Origin: Streptomyces albireticuli | GTDB lineage: Bacteria > Actinomycetota > Actinomycetes > Streptomycetales > Streptomycetaceae | Direction of reading: 5' to 3' | NCBI RefSeq assembly: GCF_021228125.1 | Contig: NZ_JAJQQS010000008.1 | Coordinates: 186,001-250,000 of the forward strand | DNA: 64,000 nt | Shown here: piece by piece, positions 1-7,629 of the stretch | Position numbering within the stretch: the stretch's first letter is position 1 | How the letters are laid out: the number at the start of each line of letters is the position of its first letter | The notes under the pieces: generated by a model | What the model saw: only the letters and a program-made list of their open reading frames with translations | The model's database searches: none | Told to the model about the DNA's origin: nothing | Made by a program: the position numbers and the translations under genes

Positions 1-830
1 ACGCCCGCATCCTGTGGGGGCCCGACACCATCGGCCGTTCCCGGAAGCGCTTCCTCCAAGCATGGGAGGAGCAGCCGCCCGAGCTCCGCGAGGACCCTCT
101 CGCCGAATGGCTCGGCTGGACCCTGGAGCGGTACGGGTGCGCCTACGACGAACGGGACGTGCTCGGCCACTGGGTGATCGACCCCGGTGCCCGCAGCACC
201 CGCCTCGACCTCGGCCAGACCACGGTGCCCATGCGCTACGTCCCCTACAACGGCCGCGCCGTCATCGAACCCTGGCTCGCCGAGCCGCCCGCCCGGCCGC
301 GCGTCTGCCTCACCCTCGGCGTCTCCGCCCGCGAGACCTACGGCCGTGACGCCGTCTCCTACCCGCAGCTCCTGGCGGCGCTGGGGCGGCTGGACATCGA
401 GGTGATCGCCACCCTGGACGCGTCGCAGCGCGAACTCGTCGGCGAACTCCCCGGCAACGTCGTGCCCGTGGACTTCGTCCCCCTCGACGCGCTGCTGCCC
501 AGCTGCTCGGTGATCATCCACCACGGCGGGGCGGGCACCTGGTCCACGGCCATGCTGCACGGCGTCCCGCAGATCGTCGTGCCCTCGCTGTGGGACGCGC
601 CGATCAAGGCACAGCAGCTCCAGCGACTCTCCGCCGGCTTCAACCTGCCGCCCGCGGAGCTCACGGCGGAGAAGCTCGCCGACGCGGTGCGCGCGGCCGT
701 GGACGACCCCGCGATCCGGGAGGGCGCCCGGCGGCTGCGCGAGGAGATGCTCGCCGACCCCGCGCCGGCCGGGATCGTCCCCGACCTGGAGCGCCTCGCC
801 GACGCGCACCGGGCGGTGACCCGGCACTGA
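1..830 (+). CDS. Macrolide-type glycosyltransferase (C-terminal part, cut by left edge)
   Basis: The visible 275 residues are the C-terminal part of a GT-B fold, UDP/TDP-sugar-using glycosyltransferase of the DesVII/EryCIII/TylM2 class, which attaches deoxysugars to macrolactones in the cytoplasm. The nucleotide-sugar signature HHGGAGTW lies near visible residue 173, followed by GVPQIVVPSLWDAP, the usual donor-binding segment. The reading frame is open to the left edge, so the N-terminal acceptor domain is outside the window. It converges on an MdmC-like methyltransferase across a strong shared hairpin. Context (MdmB/MdmC-like enzymes, ABC-F, Erm) suggests a 16-membered macrolide such as a leucomycin or midecamycin type. 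The exact sugar cannot be told from this fragment. Confidence 0.88.
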   Translation, partial: ARILWGPDTIGRSRKRFLQAWEEQPPELREDPLAEWLGWTLERYGCAYDERDVLGHWVIDPGARSTRLDLGQTTVPMRYVPYNGRAVIEPWLAEPPARPRVCLTLGVSARETYGRDAVSYPQLLAALGRLDIEVIATLDASQRELVGELPGNVVPVDFVPLDALLPSCSVIIHHGGAGTWSTAMLHGVPQIVVPSLWDAPIKAQQLQRLSAGFNLPPAELTAEKLADAVRAAVDDPAIREGARRLREEMLADPAPAGIVPDLERLADAHRAVTRH

Positions 831-834
831 CACC

Positions 835-878
835 CATGGGGAAGGGCCCACCGCTCCGGCGGTGGGCCCTTCCCCATG
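835..878. terminator. Bidirectional hairpin terminator between converging genes
   Basis: Perfect 20-bp arms (835-854 and 859-878) flank a TCCG tetraloop. It sits 5 bp after the glycosyltransferase stop and 15 bp beyond the stop of the opposing methyltransferase, so it can end both transcripts. No long U-tract is present, as is usual in Streptomyces. Confidence 0.85.
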
Positions 879-892
879 CGGTGCGCGGACCG

Positions 893-1558
893 TCACTCGC
901 GCTTGCGCGCCAGCGTGATCCCGTCGGCCACCGTCAGCAGCGAGATGTCCACGCGCGCGTCGTCCCGCAGCCGCTCGTTGAGCGCGCGCACGGCCTCGGT
1001 GTCCGGGTCCCGGCACTCCGGGTCGGCCACCCGGCCGAAGAACAGCGTGTTGTCGACCGCGATCAGACCACCGGGGCGCACCAGCGCGAGCGCCTCCTCG
1101 TAGTAGTGCGGGTACCCGGTCTTGTCGGCGTCGACGAACACCAGGTCGAACGTGCCGTCGCCGCCGGCGGCCCGCAGCCCGGCCAGGGTCTCCACGGCGT
1201 CACCGACACACAGCTCGATCCGGTCGGCCACCTGGGCCCGCTCCCAGAACGGGGCGCCCACACCGGGCCACTTGTCGCTGATGTCGCAGGTGACGAGCCG
1301 GCCGCCGGGCGGCAGGGCCCGGGCCACGCACAGCGTGCTGTACCCGGTGAACGTCCCGATCTCCAGCACCTTCCGGGCGCCGGTGAGCCGGACGAGCAGC
1401 GCGAGGAACTGCGCCTCCTCGGGCATGATCTGCATGGCACGGCCGCCGGGCAGGCGCGCCGTCAGTTCGTACAGCTCGCGCAGGAGCGCGTCGTCGCGGA
1501 GGGAGACGCTCCGGGCGTACTCCAGCAGGGCGGGGCTGAGAGCGGTCTGGTCTGCCAC
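893..1558 (-). CDS. mdmC: MdmC-like macrolide O-methyltransferase
   Basis: This 221-residue class I SAM-dependent O-methyltransferase belongs to the cation-dependent caffeoyl-CoA OMT family and resembles, from memory, MdmC of midecamycin biosynthesis, which methylates the lactone C-4 hydroxyl. The SAM loop EIGTFTG is at 66-72, and the metal/SAM acidic motif FVDADK at 141-146 with DN at 169-170 fits the Mg-dependent family. The length matches the family. The GTG start at 1558 is chosen over the upstream in-frame GTG because it lies 8 nt from an AAGGA ribosome site. It is 43 bp downstream of the MdmB-like acyltransferase on the same strand and is probably cotranscribed, giving a tailoring pair. 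Confidence 0.9.
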   Translation of the reverse strand: MADQTALSPALLEYARSVSLRDDALLRELYELTARLPGGRAMQIMPEEAQFLALLVRLTGARKVLEIGTFTGYSTLCVARALPPGGRLVTCDISDKWPGVGAPFWERAQVADRIELCVGDAVETLAGLRAAGGDGTFDLVFVDADKTGYPHYYEEALALVRPGGLIAVDNTLFFGRVADPECRDPDTEAVRALNERLRDDARVDISLLTVADGITLARKRE

Positions 1559-1601
1559 GCTCACGGTCCTTTCGGAGGGTTTCCAGGGCAGCGTTCTGCG
1601 G

Positions 1602-2813
1602 TCAGGCGCGTGCCGGGTCCGGGTCCGGCGTCTGTTCCGGGGCGGTGCCCGCGGCCGGTACGGGCGCCGGGGCGGGCGCGGTGACGTCCCGTCGCGCGGC
1701 GGCACCCCGGCGCCCGCCCAGCAGCCGCATGGCGGGCTTCTCCACGAAGGTGTGCAGCAGCGCGGCGGCACAGGTGGCGACGGCCACCCCCAGCAGGGCC
1801 ACACCGATCGCGCCGGGGGTGTCCCACTGCTTGCCGTAGCCCAGGTCGCCGCCGAGCAGCCGGTGCCCGTAGCGGATGACGATGAAGTGGACCAGGTAGA
1901 AGGCGAACGACCACTCGCCCAGCCGGACCAGCACCGCGGACCGCAGCCCCCAGGTGCGCAGGCCGCGCACGTCGGCGTCCGCCGCCGCGGTGATCAGCAG
2001 GGTGGCCGGGACGACGGTCGCCGCCTGGAGGGTGAACATCGAGGGGACGGCCTGGGTGAGGGCGAAGCCGCCGGCGAGCAGCAGCGCGGAAAGCCCGACC
2101 CCGGGGCCGCGCCACAGGCCCTTGCCCAGGATGAGCGCCATCACGACGCCGAGGACGAACTCCAGGGCGCGGACGGGCGGGAACCAGTAGACGAACCACA
2201 GCTCGTTCAGTGGCATGCCCGGGGCGACCTCGGCGCTCTCCGGAAGCAGCGCGGCCACGAACGGCACGCAGACGACCGCCGCGGCGAGCCCGCCGGCCCA
2301 CCACCACAGCCGGGTCCCGGACATCCGCCGGAACAGCCGGAACCACAGCGGGAACGAGAGGTAGAACGCCATCTCGCAGGAGAGCGACCAACTCGGCGTG
2401 TTGAAGCCGGAGATCACGGACGGCTCGGGCAGCCAGGACTGGAGCAGCAGCAGATCGGGCACCAGCCCGTCCCACACCGAACCGCCCGGCAGGACCGGCT
2501 CCGAGAGGCCGAGGATGATGGCGCCGGCGATGCACAGGGTGACGAAGTGCAGCGGGTAGATCTTCGCGAACCGGCGCCGCCAGAAGGCCGGGACGGAGTC
2601 CCCGCCCCGTGCCGACCAGGTCAGGACGAAGCCGCTCAGCACGAAGAAGAACGACACGGCGATCGAGCCGAGCGGGGTGAACTTCGCCAGCTCGGCTCCG
2701 AGCTTCTGGTCGGCGAAGATGCCCTGCTGGAAGATGTGGCAGGCGAATACCGCTAACGCCGCGAACCAGCGCAGTCCGGTCAGCGAGGGCAGGCGGGCGA
2801 CGCGAGGGAGCAT
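1602..2813 (-). CDS. mdmB: MdmB-like macrolide O-acyltransferase (AT3 family)
   Basis: A 403-residue integral membrane acyltransferase of the acyltransferase-3 family, like MdmB (3-O-acylation) and CarE (4''-O-acylation) of 16-membered macrolides. The conserved N-terminal segment SLTGLRWFAALAVFACH carries the family His (His26). FFFVLSGFVLTWSA and RRRFAKIYPLH follow, with about ten hydrophobic segments. Acyl-CoA on the cytoplasmic face would be the donor. The ATG at 2813 has an upstream AAGGA. A TTA codon at 2754-2756 (Leu20) makes translation dependent on the bldA tRNA. It lies upstream of, and is probably cotranscribed with, the MdmC-like gene. Which hydroxyl it acylates is not deducible. 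A second gene of the same type lies at 61.5 kb. Confidence 0.9.
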   Translation of the reverse strand: MLPRVARLPSLTGLRWFAALAVFACHIFQQGIFADQKLGAELAKFTPLGSIAVSFFFVLSGFVLTWSARGGDSVPAFWRRRFAKIYPLHFVTLCIAGAIILGLSEPVLPGGSVWDGLVPDLLLLQSWLPEPSVISGFNTPSWSLSCEMAFYLSFPLWFRLFRRMSGTRLWWWAGGLAAAVVCVPFVAALLPESAEVAPGMPLNELWFVYWFPPVRALEFVLGVVMALILGKGLWRGPGVGLSALLLAGGFALTQAVPSMFTLQAATVVPATLLITAAADADVRGLRTWGLRSAVLVRLGEWSFAFYLVHFIVIRYGHRLLGGDLGYGKQWDTPGAIGVALLGVAVATCAAALLHTFVEKPAMRLLGGRRGAAARRDVTAPAPAPVPAAGTAPEQTPDPDPARA

Positions 2814-2925
2814 CGGGTTTCTCGTTCCTTGGGATCAGGGCAGGACGTGACGTCCGGATCCTGGAGATCAGGGGGGCCCATCCTGAGGCAGCCCGTATCA
2901 CGCCGACACGAGAAGGTGACACAGT

Positions 2926-2988
2926 CGGAGGGGCGGATCCGGTGCGGATCCGCCCCTCCGAACCACCGCCCGCGCGGGGCGCGGTGGT
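2926..2988 (-). terminator. Tandem hairpins after the ABC-F gene
   Basis: A 15-bp perfect stem (2926-2940/2946-2960, 5-nt loop) is preceded, in the direction of transcription, by a shorter 8-bp stem (2962-2969/2981-2988) directly behind the ABC-F stop. Together they separate the resistance ATPase from the downstream acyltransferase gene. Confidence 0.75.
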
Positions 2989-2989
2989 G

Positions 2990-4648
2990 TCAGGCCGCGC
3001 TGAACTCGGCGATGCGCCCCTCGTCGAGCATCAGCTGCGCGCCGTCGAACCGGGACCGCATCAGACGGTCGTGCGTCACCACGATCACGGCGCCCTGATA
3101 GTCCGTCAGCGCCTCTTCCAGCTCCTCGACGAGCGCCGGGGAGAGGTGGTTGGTGGGCTCGTCCAGCAGCAGCAGGTCCACCGGTTCGGTCACCAGGCGC
3201 GCGAGCTCGATCCGGCGCCGCTGCCCGTAGGACAGCTCACCCACCCGCTGCCGCAGGTCGTCCGGGCTGAACAGGCCGAGGGACAGCAGCGACTCGACGT
3301 GCTCGTCGGGGGAGCCGACCCGCCCCTGCGCGAACGCCTGCGCCACGGTGAGCCGGGTCGGCCACGGGGGCTGCTCCTGCCGCAGGTGACCGACCTTGCC
3401 GGACACCCGCACCGAGCCGCTGTCCGGGGCCAGTTCCCCGGACAGCACCCGCAGGAGCGTGGTCTTGCCCGCCCCGTTGGGCCCGGTGATCAGCAGTCGC
3501 TCGCCGGGCCGGACGGCCAGCGAGTCGACGCCGAGCCGACCCTCGACACGCACGCCGGACAGCTCGGCCACCAGGTGCTCCGCCTCCTCCGCGGCCGCCG
3601 TGGCGATCCGCGCGGTGAACGACAGCCGGTCGGCCGGCGGCGCGACCGGGTTCTCGGTCAGCCGCTCGATCCGCTCCTTGGCGTTGCGGATCCGCACCAT
3701 CGCGCCGTGCCCGCGCCCACGGGTCCGGAACGCGCCGTGCCCGAAGACCGCGAACGGCATCTTCCGGGGGATGGCGTCCAGCCGGGTGACGTTGGACGTG
3801 ACCAGATCGCGGTTGCGGTCCAGCTCGGCGCGCCACTCCTCGTACTCCCTCAGCCGCCGCTGGCGCTCGGTGGCCTTGGCGGTCAGATAGCCGTCGTAGC
3901 CGTTGCCGTAGCGGGTGACCGAGCCGGACTCGACCTCCAGGACGGTGGTGGTGAGCCGGTCGAGGAACATCCGGTCGTGGGTGACGGCGATGACCGTGCC
4001 GCGGTGCCCGCGCAGATGCTTCTCCAGCCAGCCGACGGCCTGGTCGTCCAGGTCGTTGGTCGGCTCGTCCAGCAGCAGCAGCTCGGGTGCCGACGCCAGC
4101 GTCCCGGCCAGGGCCAGGCGCGACCGCTCGCCGCCGGACAGGGTGCCCAGCTTGCGGCCGCGGTCCAGGCCCGGCAGGCCGAGCCCGTGCAGGGCGATGT
4201 CCACCCGGGAGTCGGCCTCGTAGCCGCCCCGGGCCTGGTAGCGCTCGACCAGGGCGGCGTAGGTCTCCAGGAGCGCCGTGAGACCGGCGTCCTGGCCCGC
4301 CTGGTACGGCCGTTCGGCCAGCTCGGCCTCGGCCCGGCGCATGCCCGCCTCGATCTCGCGGAGCTCGGCCAGGGCCAGGTCGACGGCGTCCTGGACGGTG
4401 GCCTCCGGCGGCAGCTCCAGCGTCTGCGGCAGATAGCCGATGCCGCCGGGGGCCACCACCGTGAGCGCGCCGTTGTCGGCCCGCTCGCGTCCGGCGATCA
4501 GCCTGAGCAGGGTGGATTTGCCGGAGCCGTTGTCGCCGATGACACCGACCTTCTCGCCCGGCTTGACGGTGAAACCGACCCGGTCGAGTACGACGCGGTC
4601 CTGGTAGCGCTTGGTGATGTCGTGCAGGGCTAGTTGCGCGGTTCGCAC
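2990..4648 (-). CDS. ABC-F ribosome-protection ATPase (macrolide self-resistance)
   Basis: A 552-residue soluble ABC-F protein with two nucleotide-binding domains and no membrane segment. Walker A GDNGSGKS is at 38-45, the first signature is LSGGERSR with Walker B LLLLDEPTNDLDD, the second Walker A is GPNGAGKT, the second signature LSYGQRRR with LLLLDEPTNHLS. Proteins of this type in macrolide producers (CarA, SrmB, TlrC) protect the ribosome by displacing the drug. The GTG at 4648 is preceded by AAAAGGAGG at 7 nt, so longer in-frame extensions are rejected. It is divergent from the Erm gene, giving two independent resistance mechanisms. A long 5' leader suggests attenuation control. Confidence 0.93.
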   Translation of the reverse strand: MRTAQLALHDITKRYQDRVVLDRVGFTVKPGEKVGVIGDNGSGKSTLLRLIAGRERADNGALTVVAPGGIGYLPQTLELPPEATVQDAVDLALAELREIEAGMRRAEAELAERPYQAGQDAGLTALLETYAALVERYQARGGYEADSRVDIALHGLGLPGLDRGRKLGTLSGGERSRLALAGTLASAPELLLLDEPTNDLDDQAVGWLEKHLRGHRGTVIAVTHDRMFLDRLTTTVLEVESGSVTRYGNGYDGYLTAKATERQRRLREYEEWRAELDRNRDLVTSNVTRLDAIPRKMPFAVFGHGAFRTRGRGHGAMVRIRNAKERIERLTENPVAPPADRLSFTARIATAAAEEAEHLVAELSGVRVEGRLGVDSLAVRPGERLLITGPNGAGKTTLLRVLSGELAPDSGSVRVSGKVGHLRQEQPPWPTRLTVAQAFAQGRVGSPDEHVESLLSLGLFSPDDLRQRVGELSYGQRRRIELARLVTEPVDLLLLDEPTNHLSPALVEELEEALTDYQGAVIVVTHDRLMRSRFDGAQLMLDEGRIAEFSAA

Positions 4649-5112
4649 GCGGGGGCCTCCTTTTCGCAGCCGGGAATGTGGTCGTTTCCGCGCACTGGGC
4701 CGTCCTGAGGTGCGCGAGGGCACGGCGGGAAGGCCGAAGCGGCACATGACGCGCTGGGTGGCGTCGCTGCGGCGTTTTCGAGAAGTGCACGGAGGGATAC
4801 GGCGGCGGAGTCGAGCTCTACGCGGCCGTATCTTCGGCTGTCACAGGGATCCCATGGAGCCGAGTCTAGAGGATCAAAAAACTTTTCGGCAAGGGTTTTC
4901 CGGGAGAGCCCCGAAGATCGCGGGAACCGTGTCGCCGGGCCCGGAAATCCGCCGTGAACAGAGGACTTCACCGGCTTGTCCGGAAATTCACCGGACAGGA
5001 GCGGAGCGTGGGCCGGAATCCCGGTCCAGCACCCGGTCGGCTGCCGGAACCCTCGCGTCCGATGATGGCTGATTTCCGTTGCCTGCACTGTCAATTGATG
5101 GACCTTCGGATC
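4649..5112. other. Divergent control region of the two resistance genes
   Basis: A 464-bp region between the ABC-F and Erm genes. It holds the ABC-F promoter and its leader on the minus strand. For Erm no clear -35/-10 pair stands out, and the Erm frame stays open upstream through 4954, so part of this region may be translated as an N-terminal extension or leader. Confidence 0.5.
4863..4892 (-). promoter_or_regulatory. Promoter of the ABC-F gene
   Basis: On the minus strand TTGCCG (4887-4892) and TAGACT (4863-4868) are separated by 18 bp that include an A/T-rich run, the lowest-GC patch of the region. Predicted initiation near 4856 leaves a leader of about 200 nt before the GTG at 4648. Confidence 0.6.
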
Positions 5113-6072
5113 ATGGAAAGGTACGTTCCGGGGGTGAGCTCGAAACCGCTGGTTCCCCCGAGATCCGCCCCCGGGCCCGCCGCGTCGCGCAATGCCGCGC
5201 GGAGGGAGTGGGGCCAGAATTTCTTCCGGTCCGCAGCCGCCGCCCGCCGGTTCTCCGAACAGCTGGAGGATTCGTACTTCCCGACCGGTTTTCCGGCCGG
5301 TGCGCTTACCGTCGAGATAGGCGCGGGATCCGGCCGGGTGACCAAGGCGCTGGCCGCGGCGGGACGTCCATTACTCGCGGTCGAGATCGACATCCATTGG
5401 GCGCGCCGGCTCGCCGCGGAATCGCTCCCGGACGTCACCGTGGTCAACGAGGACTTTCTGACCTTACGGCTGCCGCGGCAGCCCGTCCGTTTGATAGGCA
5501 ATCTGCCTTTCGTCTCCGGCACCGGAATTCTGAGGCGCTGCCTCGACCTGGGGCCTGATCTGATGCGCGGGGGAGTCTTCCTGCTCCAGCGCGAGTACGT
5601 GGGCAAACGCACCGGGGTCTGGGGAGGCAACCTCTTCAACGCCCAGTGGGAGCCCTGGTACGCCTTCGGCGAGGGGCTCGCCTTCTCCCGCCACGAGTTC
5701 AGCCCCGTACCGCGGGCCGACACGTCGACCCTGCTCGTGGCGCCCCGCCGCCGGCCGTCCGTGCCGTGGTCCGAACGGGCCGCCTATCAGCGGTTCGCCC
5801 AGGAGTTCTTCGACACCGGCCGGATGACCGTCGGCGACGCGGCGCACAAGGTGCTGCGCCGCGGCCACGCGCGGTTCGCGCGCGGCGCCGGGGTGCGGCC
5901 CGACGACCGGCTCAAGGACCTCACGGCTCAGGACTGGGCGGCGCTGTACCGCGCGTACCGGGACGGCCGCGAGGACCGGGCCGGGGACCCGGGCCGTCCG
6001 GCCCGTCCCGCCCGTCCCGCCCGGAGCGGACGCCGGCCGGACGGCCGCCGGCACCCTCGGGCCGGGGGGTGA
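5113..6072 (+). CDS. erm: Erm-family 23S rRNA adenine N6-methyltransferase
   Basis: A 319-residue SAM-dependent rRNA methyltransferase of the Erm/KsgA family, giving macrolide-lincosamide-streptogramin resistance by methylating 23S A2058. GQNFF at 34-38, motif I EIGAGSG at 68-74 and motif IV NLPF at 130-133 are present. The C-terminal 45 residues are a basic Arg/Pro/Gly tail typical of actinomycete Erm proteins. The start is uncertain: in-frame ATGs at 5062, 5098 and 5113 and a GTG at 5134 (behind GGAAAGG) all precede the conserved domain. Two TTA codons (5371, 5464; Leu87 and Leu118) imply bldA dependence. Mono- versus dimethylation cannot be told from sequence alone. Confidence 0.9.
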   Translation: MERYVPGVSSKPLVPPRSAPGPAASRNAARREWGQNFFRSAAAARRFSEQLEDSYFPTGFPAGALTVEIGAGSGRVTKALAAAGRPLLAVEIDIHWARRLAAESLPDVTVVNEDFLTLRLPRQPVRLIGNLPFVSGTGILRRCLDLGPDLMRGGVFLLQREYVGKRTGVWGGNLFNAQWEPWYAFGEGLAFSRHEFSPVPRADTSTLLVAPRRRPSVPWSERAAYQRFAQEFFDTGRMTVGDAAHKVLRRGHARFARGAGVRPDDRLKDLTAQDWAALYRAYRDGREDRAGDPGRPARPARPARSGRRPDGRRHPRAGG

Positions 6073-6073
6073 A

Positions 6074-6106
6074 CCGGCCGCGTACGGGCTCCCCGTACGC
6101 GGCCGG
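6074..6106 (+). terminator. Hairpin terminator after erm
   Basis: A 15-bp perfect stem (6074-6088/6092-6106) with a 3-nt loop starts two bases after the erm stop codon. Confidence 0.85.
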
Positions 6107-6126
6107 GCCCTCTCATGGAAGGGTCC

Positions 6127-6312
6127 TCACGACGCGGGGGATTCATCGGTGGACCGCGCTTCCTTGAGCTTGCGGAGCAGCTCCCGCTTCTGTTCCATCG
6201 GGTCGAGGCCGCTCTTGGGAGCCCCACCCTTCTTACCGCCGCGCATCGCGCTGCGGGAGAGGTTGGCGCGGGTGCCGCCGACGCCCAGCATGTTTCCTGA
6301 TCCCTTGCCCAT
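6127..6312 (-). CDS. Small basic protein, DUF6243-like
   Basis: A 61-residue Lys/Arg/Gly-rich protein with the N-terminal pattern NMLGVGGTRANLSR and a C-terminal amphipathic stretch KRELLRKLKEAR. This matches my memory of the small actinobacterial DUF6243 family, of unknown function. ATG 6312 has a strong GGAAGGAGAA ribosome site. It diverges from a TetR gene, and its upstream region carries the TetR palindrome, so it is a plausible target of that repressor. Confidence 0.65.
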   Translation of the reverse strand: MGKGSGNMLGVGGTRANLSRSAMRGGKKGGAPKSGLDPMEQKRELLRKLKEARSTDESPAS

Positions 6313-6373
6313 CAGGGTTCTCCTTCCGTCGGTAAGCCGAGGCGTTCCGTCTCGGCATGTCCATGAGTCTGGA

Positions 6374-6408
6374 CGATACGTATCGTCTTGTCAAGACGAT
6401 ACGTATCG
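6374..6408. promoter_or_regulatory. 35-bp perfect palindromic operator (TetR type)
   Basis: Arms 6374-6390 and 6392-6408 are exact inverted copies around a single central base. Each arm contains the self-complementary box CGATACGTATCG (6374-6385, 6397-6408), the two centres being 23 bp apart, which allows two repressor dimers. On the minus strand the centre forms TTGACA, followed 17 bp later by CAGACT, a plausible promoter for the DUF6243-like gene buried in the operator. Confidence 0.8.
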
Positions 6409-6434
6409 GTTCGCCGAGGTCTAGGCTACGCGGC

Positions 6435-7043
6435 ATGTCCTCCAACTGCGCACCCTCCGCCACGCGGCTCCGTCGCCGGTCCCACCACGCGATCATGGGA
6501 GCCACCCTCGAGCTCGTCAGCGAGGTCGGGTACCCCAAGCTGACGATCGAGGCCATCGCCGCCCGCGCCGGGGTCGGCAAGCAGACCGTCTACCGCTGGT
6601 GGCCGTCGAAGGCCGCCATCCTCCGGGACGCCGTCGTCCACCTCTGCCAGGACGCCACCGGGGTCACCCGCGACATCCCCGACACCGGGGACCTCGCCGC
6701 CGACCTCAAGGCCGTGCTCCGCGCCGCCGCCGACACCATGAGCCACCCCCGCTACGACCTGCCCGCCCGGGCCCTCGCGGCCGCCGGCATCGCCGACGCG
6801 ACCCTCGGCGCCGAACTGGTCAGCTGCATCCTGGAGCCCCAACTCCAGCTCTACGTCGAGCGCCTGGCCGCCGCGCGGCGGGCCGGCCAGGTCGCCGAGG
6901 GCATCGACCTCCGCGTCGCCCTGGAGCTCCTCACCGGCCCCCTCGCCTTCCGCTGGCTGATGGGCGAGGCCCCGCTCAGCCACGCGTACACCGACACGCT
7001 CGTCGACCTCGCCCTGCGCGGACTGGCACCGCGAGCCGCCTGA
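6435..7043 (+). CDS. TetR/AcrR family transcriptional repressor
   Basis: A 202-residue regulator. The N-terminal three-helix HTH domain spans roughly 12-60 (recognition segment AGVGKQTVYRWWPSK), and the rest is an all-helical ligand/dimer domain of the TetR_C_11 kind. ATG 6435 is chosen over the upstream in-frame ATG at 6357 because the conserved HTH begins about 15 residues in, and the longer version would translate through the operator. The 35-bp palindrome directly upstream suggests autoregulation and control of the divergent small gene. The ligand is unknown; the neighbouring macrolide resistance genes are only a hint. Confidence 0.88.
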   Translation: MSSNCAPSATRLRRRSHHAIMGATLELVSEVGYPKLTIEAIAARAGVGKQTVYRWWPSKAAILRDAVVHLCQDATGVTRDIPDTGDLAADLKAVLRAAADTMSHPRYDLPARALAAAGIADATLGAELVSCILEPQLQLYVERLAAARRAGQVAEGIDLRVALELLTGPLAFRWLMGEAPLSHAYTDTLVDLALRGLAPRAA

Positions 7044-7200
7044 CCGAGACACCGTCACCCGGGCCCGGAGCCCCGGCCCGTGAGCCGGCCCGTGACCCCT
7101 TCCGCCGGGCCCGGACGGTGTGTCATTCGGCCCAGCGGGGCGTTTGTCCCTAGGATTGTGGGATGTACATAGCCACCACGTTCCCCGGAGGGGTGATCCG

Positions 7201-7605
7201 GTGAACAGGTCCGAGGCCACCGATGAGCAGTGGGAGGGCCTGGCCGAGGTCGTGCCGCTGCGCGGCCACGCCTGGCCGTCCTGGCCCAACCACCGGGCCC
7301 TGCCCGAGGAGGAACCGGAGCCGAACCGGCGTCAGCTCGTCGTGCTGCGCGTCCAGGTGTTCGCCGACGCCCGTGAGGTCGCCGAGCACCTGATCGCCCG
7401 CGTCCCGGTGCTGCTGGACCTCACCAGCGCCGACACCGACGTCGCCAAGCGGATCCTGGACTTCTCCAGCGGTGTCGTCTTCGGCCTGGGCAGCGGCATG
7501 CACCGGGTCGACACCAATGTCTTCCTCCTCGCCCCCGAAGGCACGGAGGTGGCCTCGGGGTACCCCGATCGTAGGAAGAGTGATCAGCTAAAACGGTTTG
7601 GCTGA
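7201..7605 (+). CDS. sepF: SepF-like cell division protein (SflB-type paralogue)
   Basis: A 134-residue cytoplasmic protein matching the SepF C-terminal domain: LVVLRVQVFADAREVAEHLI, the LLDLTSAD segment, and a C-terminal RVDTNVFLLAPEG strand. SepF bends and anchors FtsZ filaments. Streptomyces carries SepF plus two SepF-like proteins (SflA, SflB). This copy has a short acidic N-terminus and no obvious membrane-targeting helix, so I favour a paralogue. The GTG at 7201 follows GGAGGGG at a good distance. A longer in-frame GTG upstream lacks a ribosome site. Confidence 0.8.
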   Translation: MNRSEATDEQWEGLAEVVPLRGHAWPSWPNHRALPEEEPEPNRRQLVVLRVQVFADAREVAEHLIARVPVLLDLTSADTDVAKRILDFSSGVVFGLGSGMHRVDTNVFLLAPEGTEVASGYPDRRKSDQLKRFG

Positions 7606-7629
7606 CCGGCCGGCACATACGGTCCGGGC

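Noticed and set aside
4954..5112. Separate erm leader peptide gene
   Set aside because: The only ATG codons in this stretch are in frame with erm itself and lack their own stop, so they are alternative starts rather than a distinct leader ORF.
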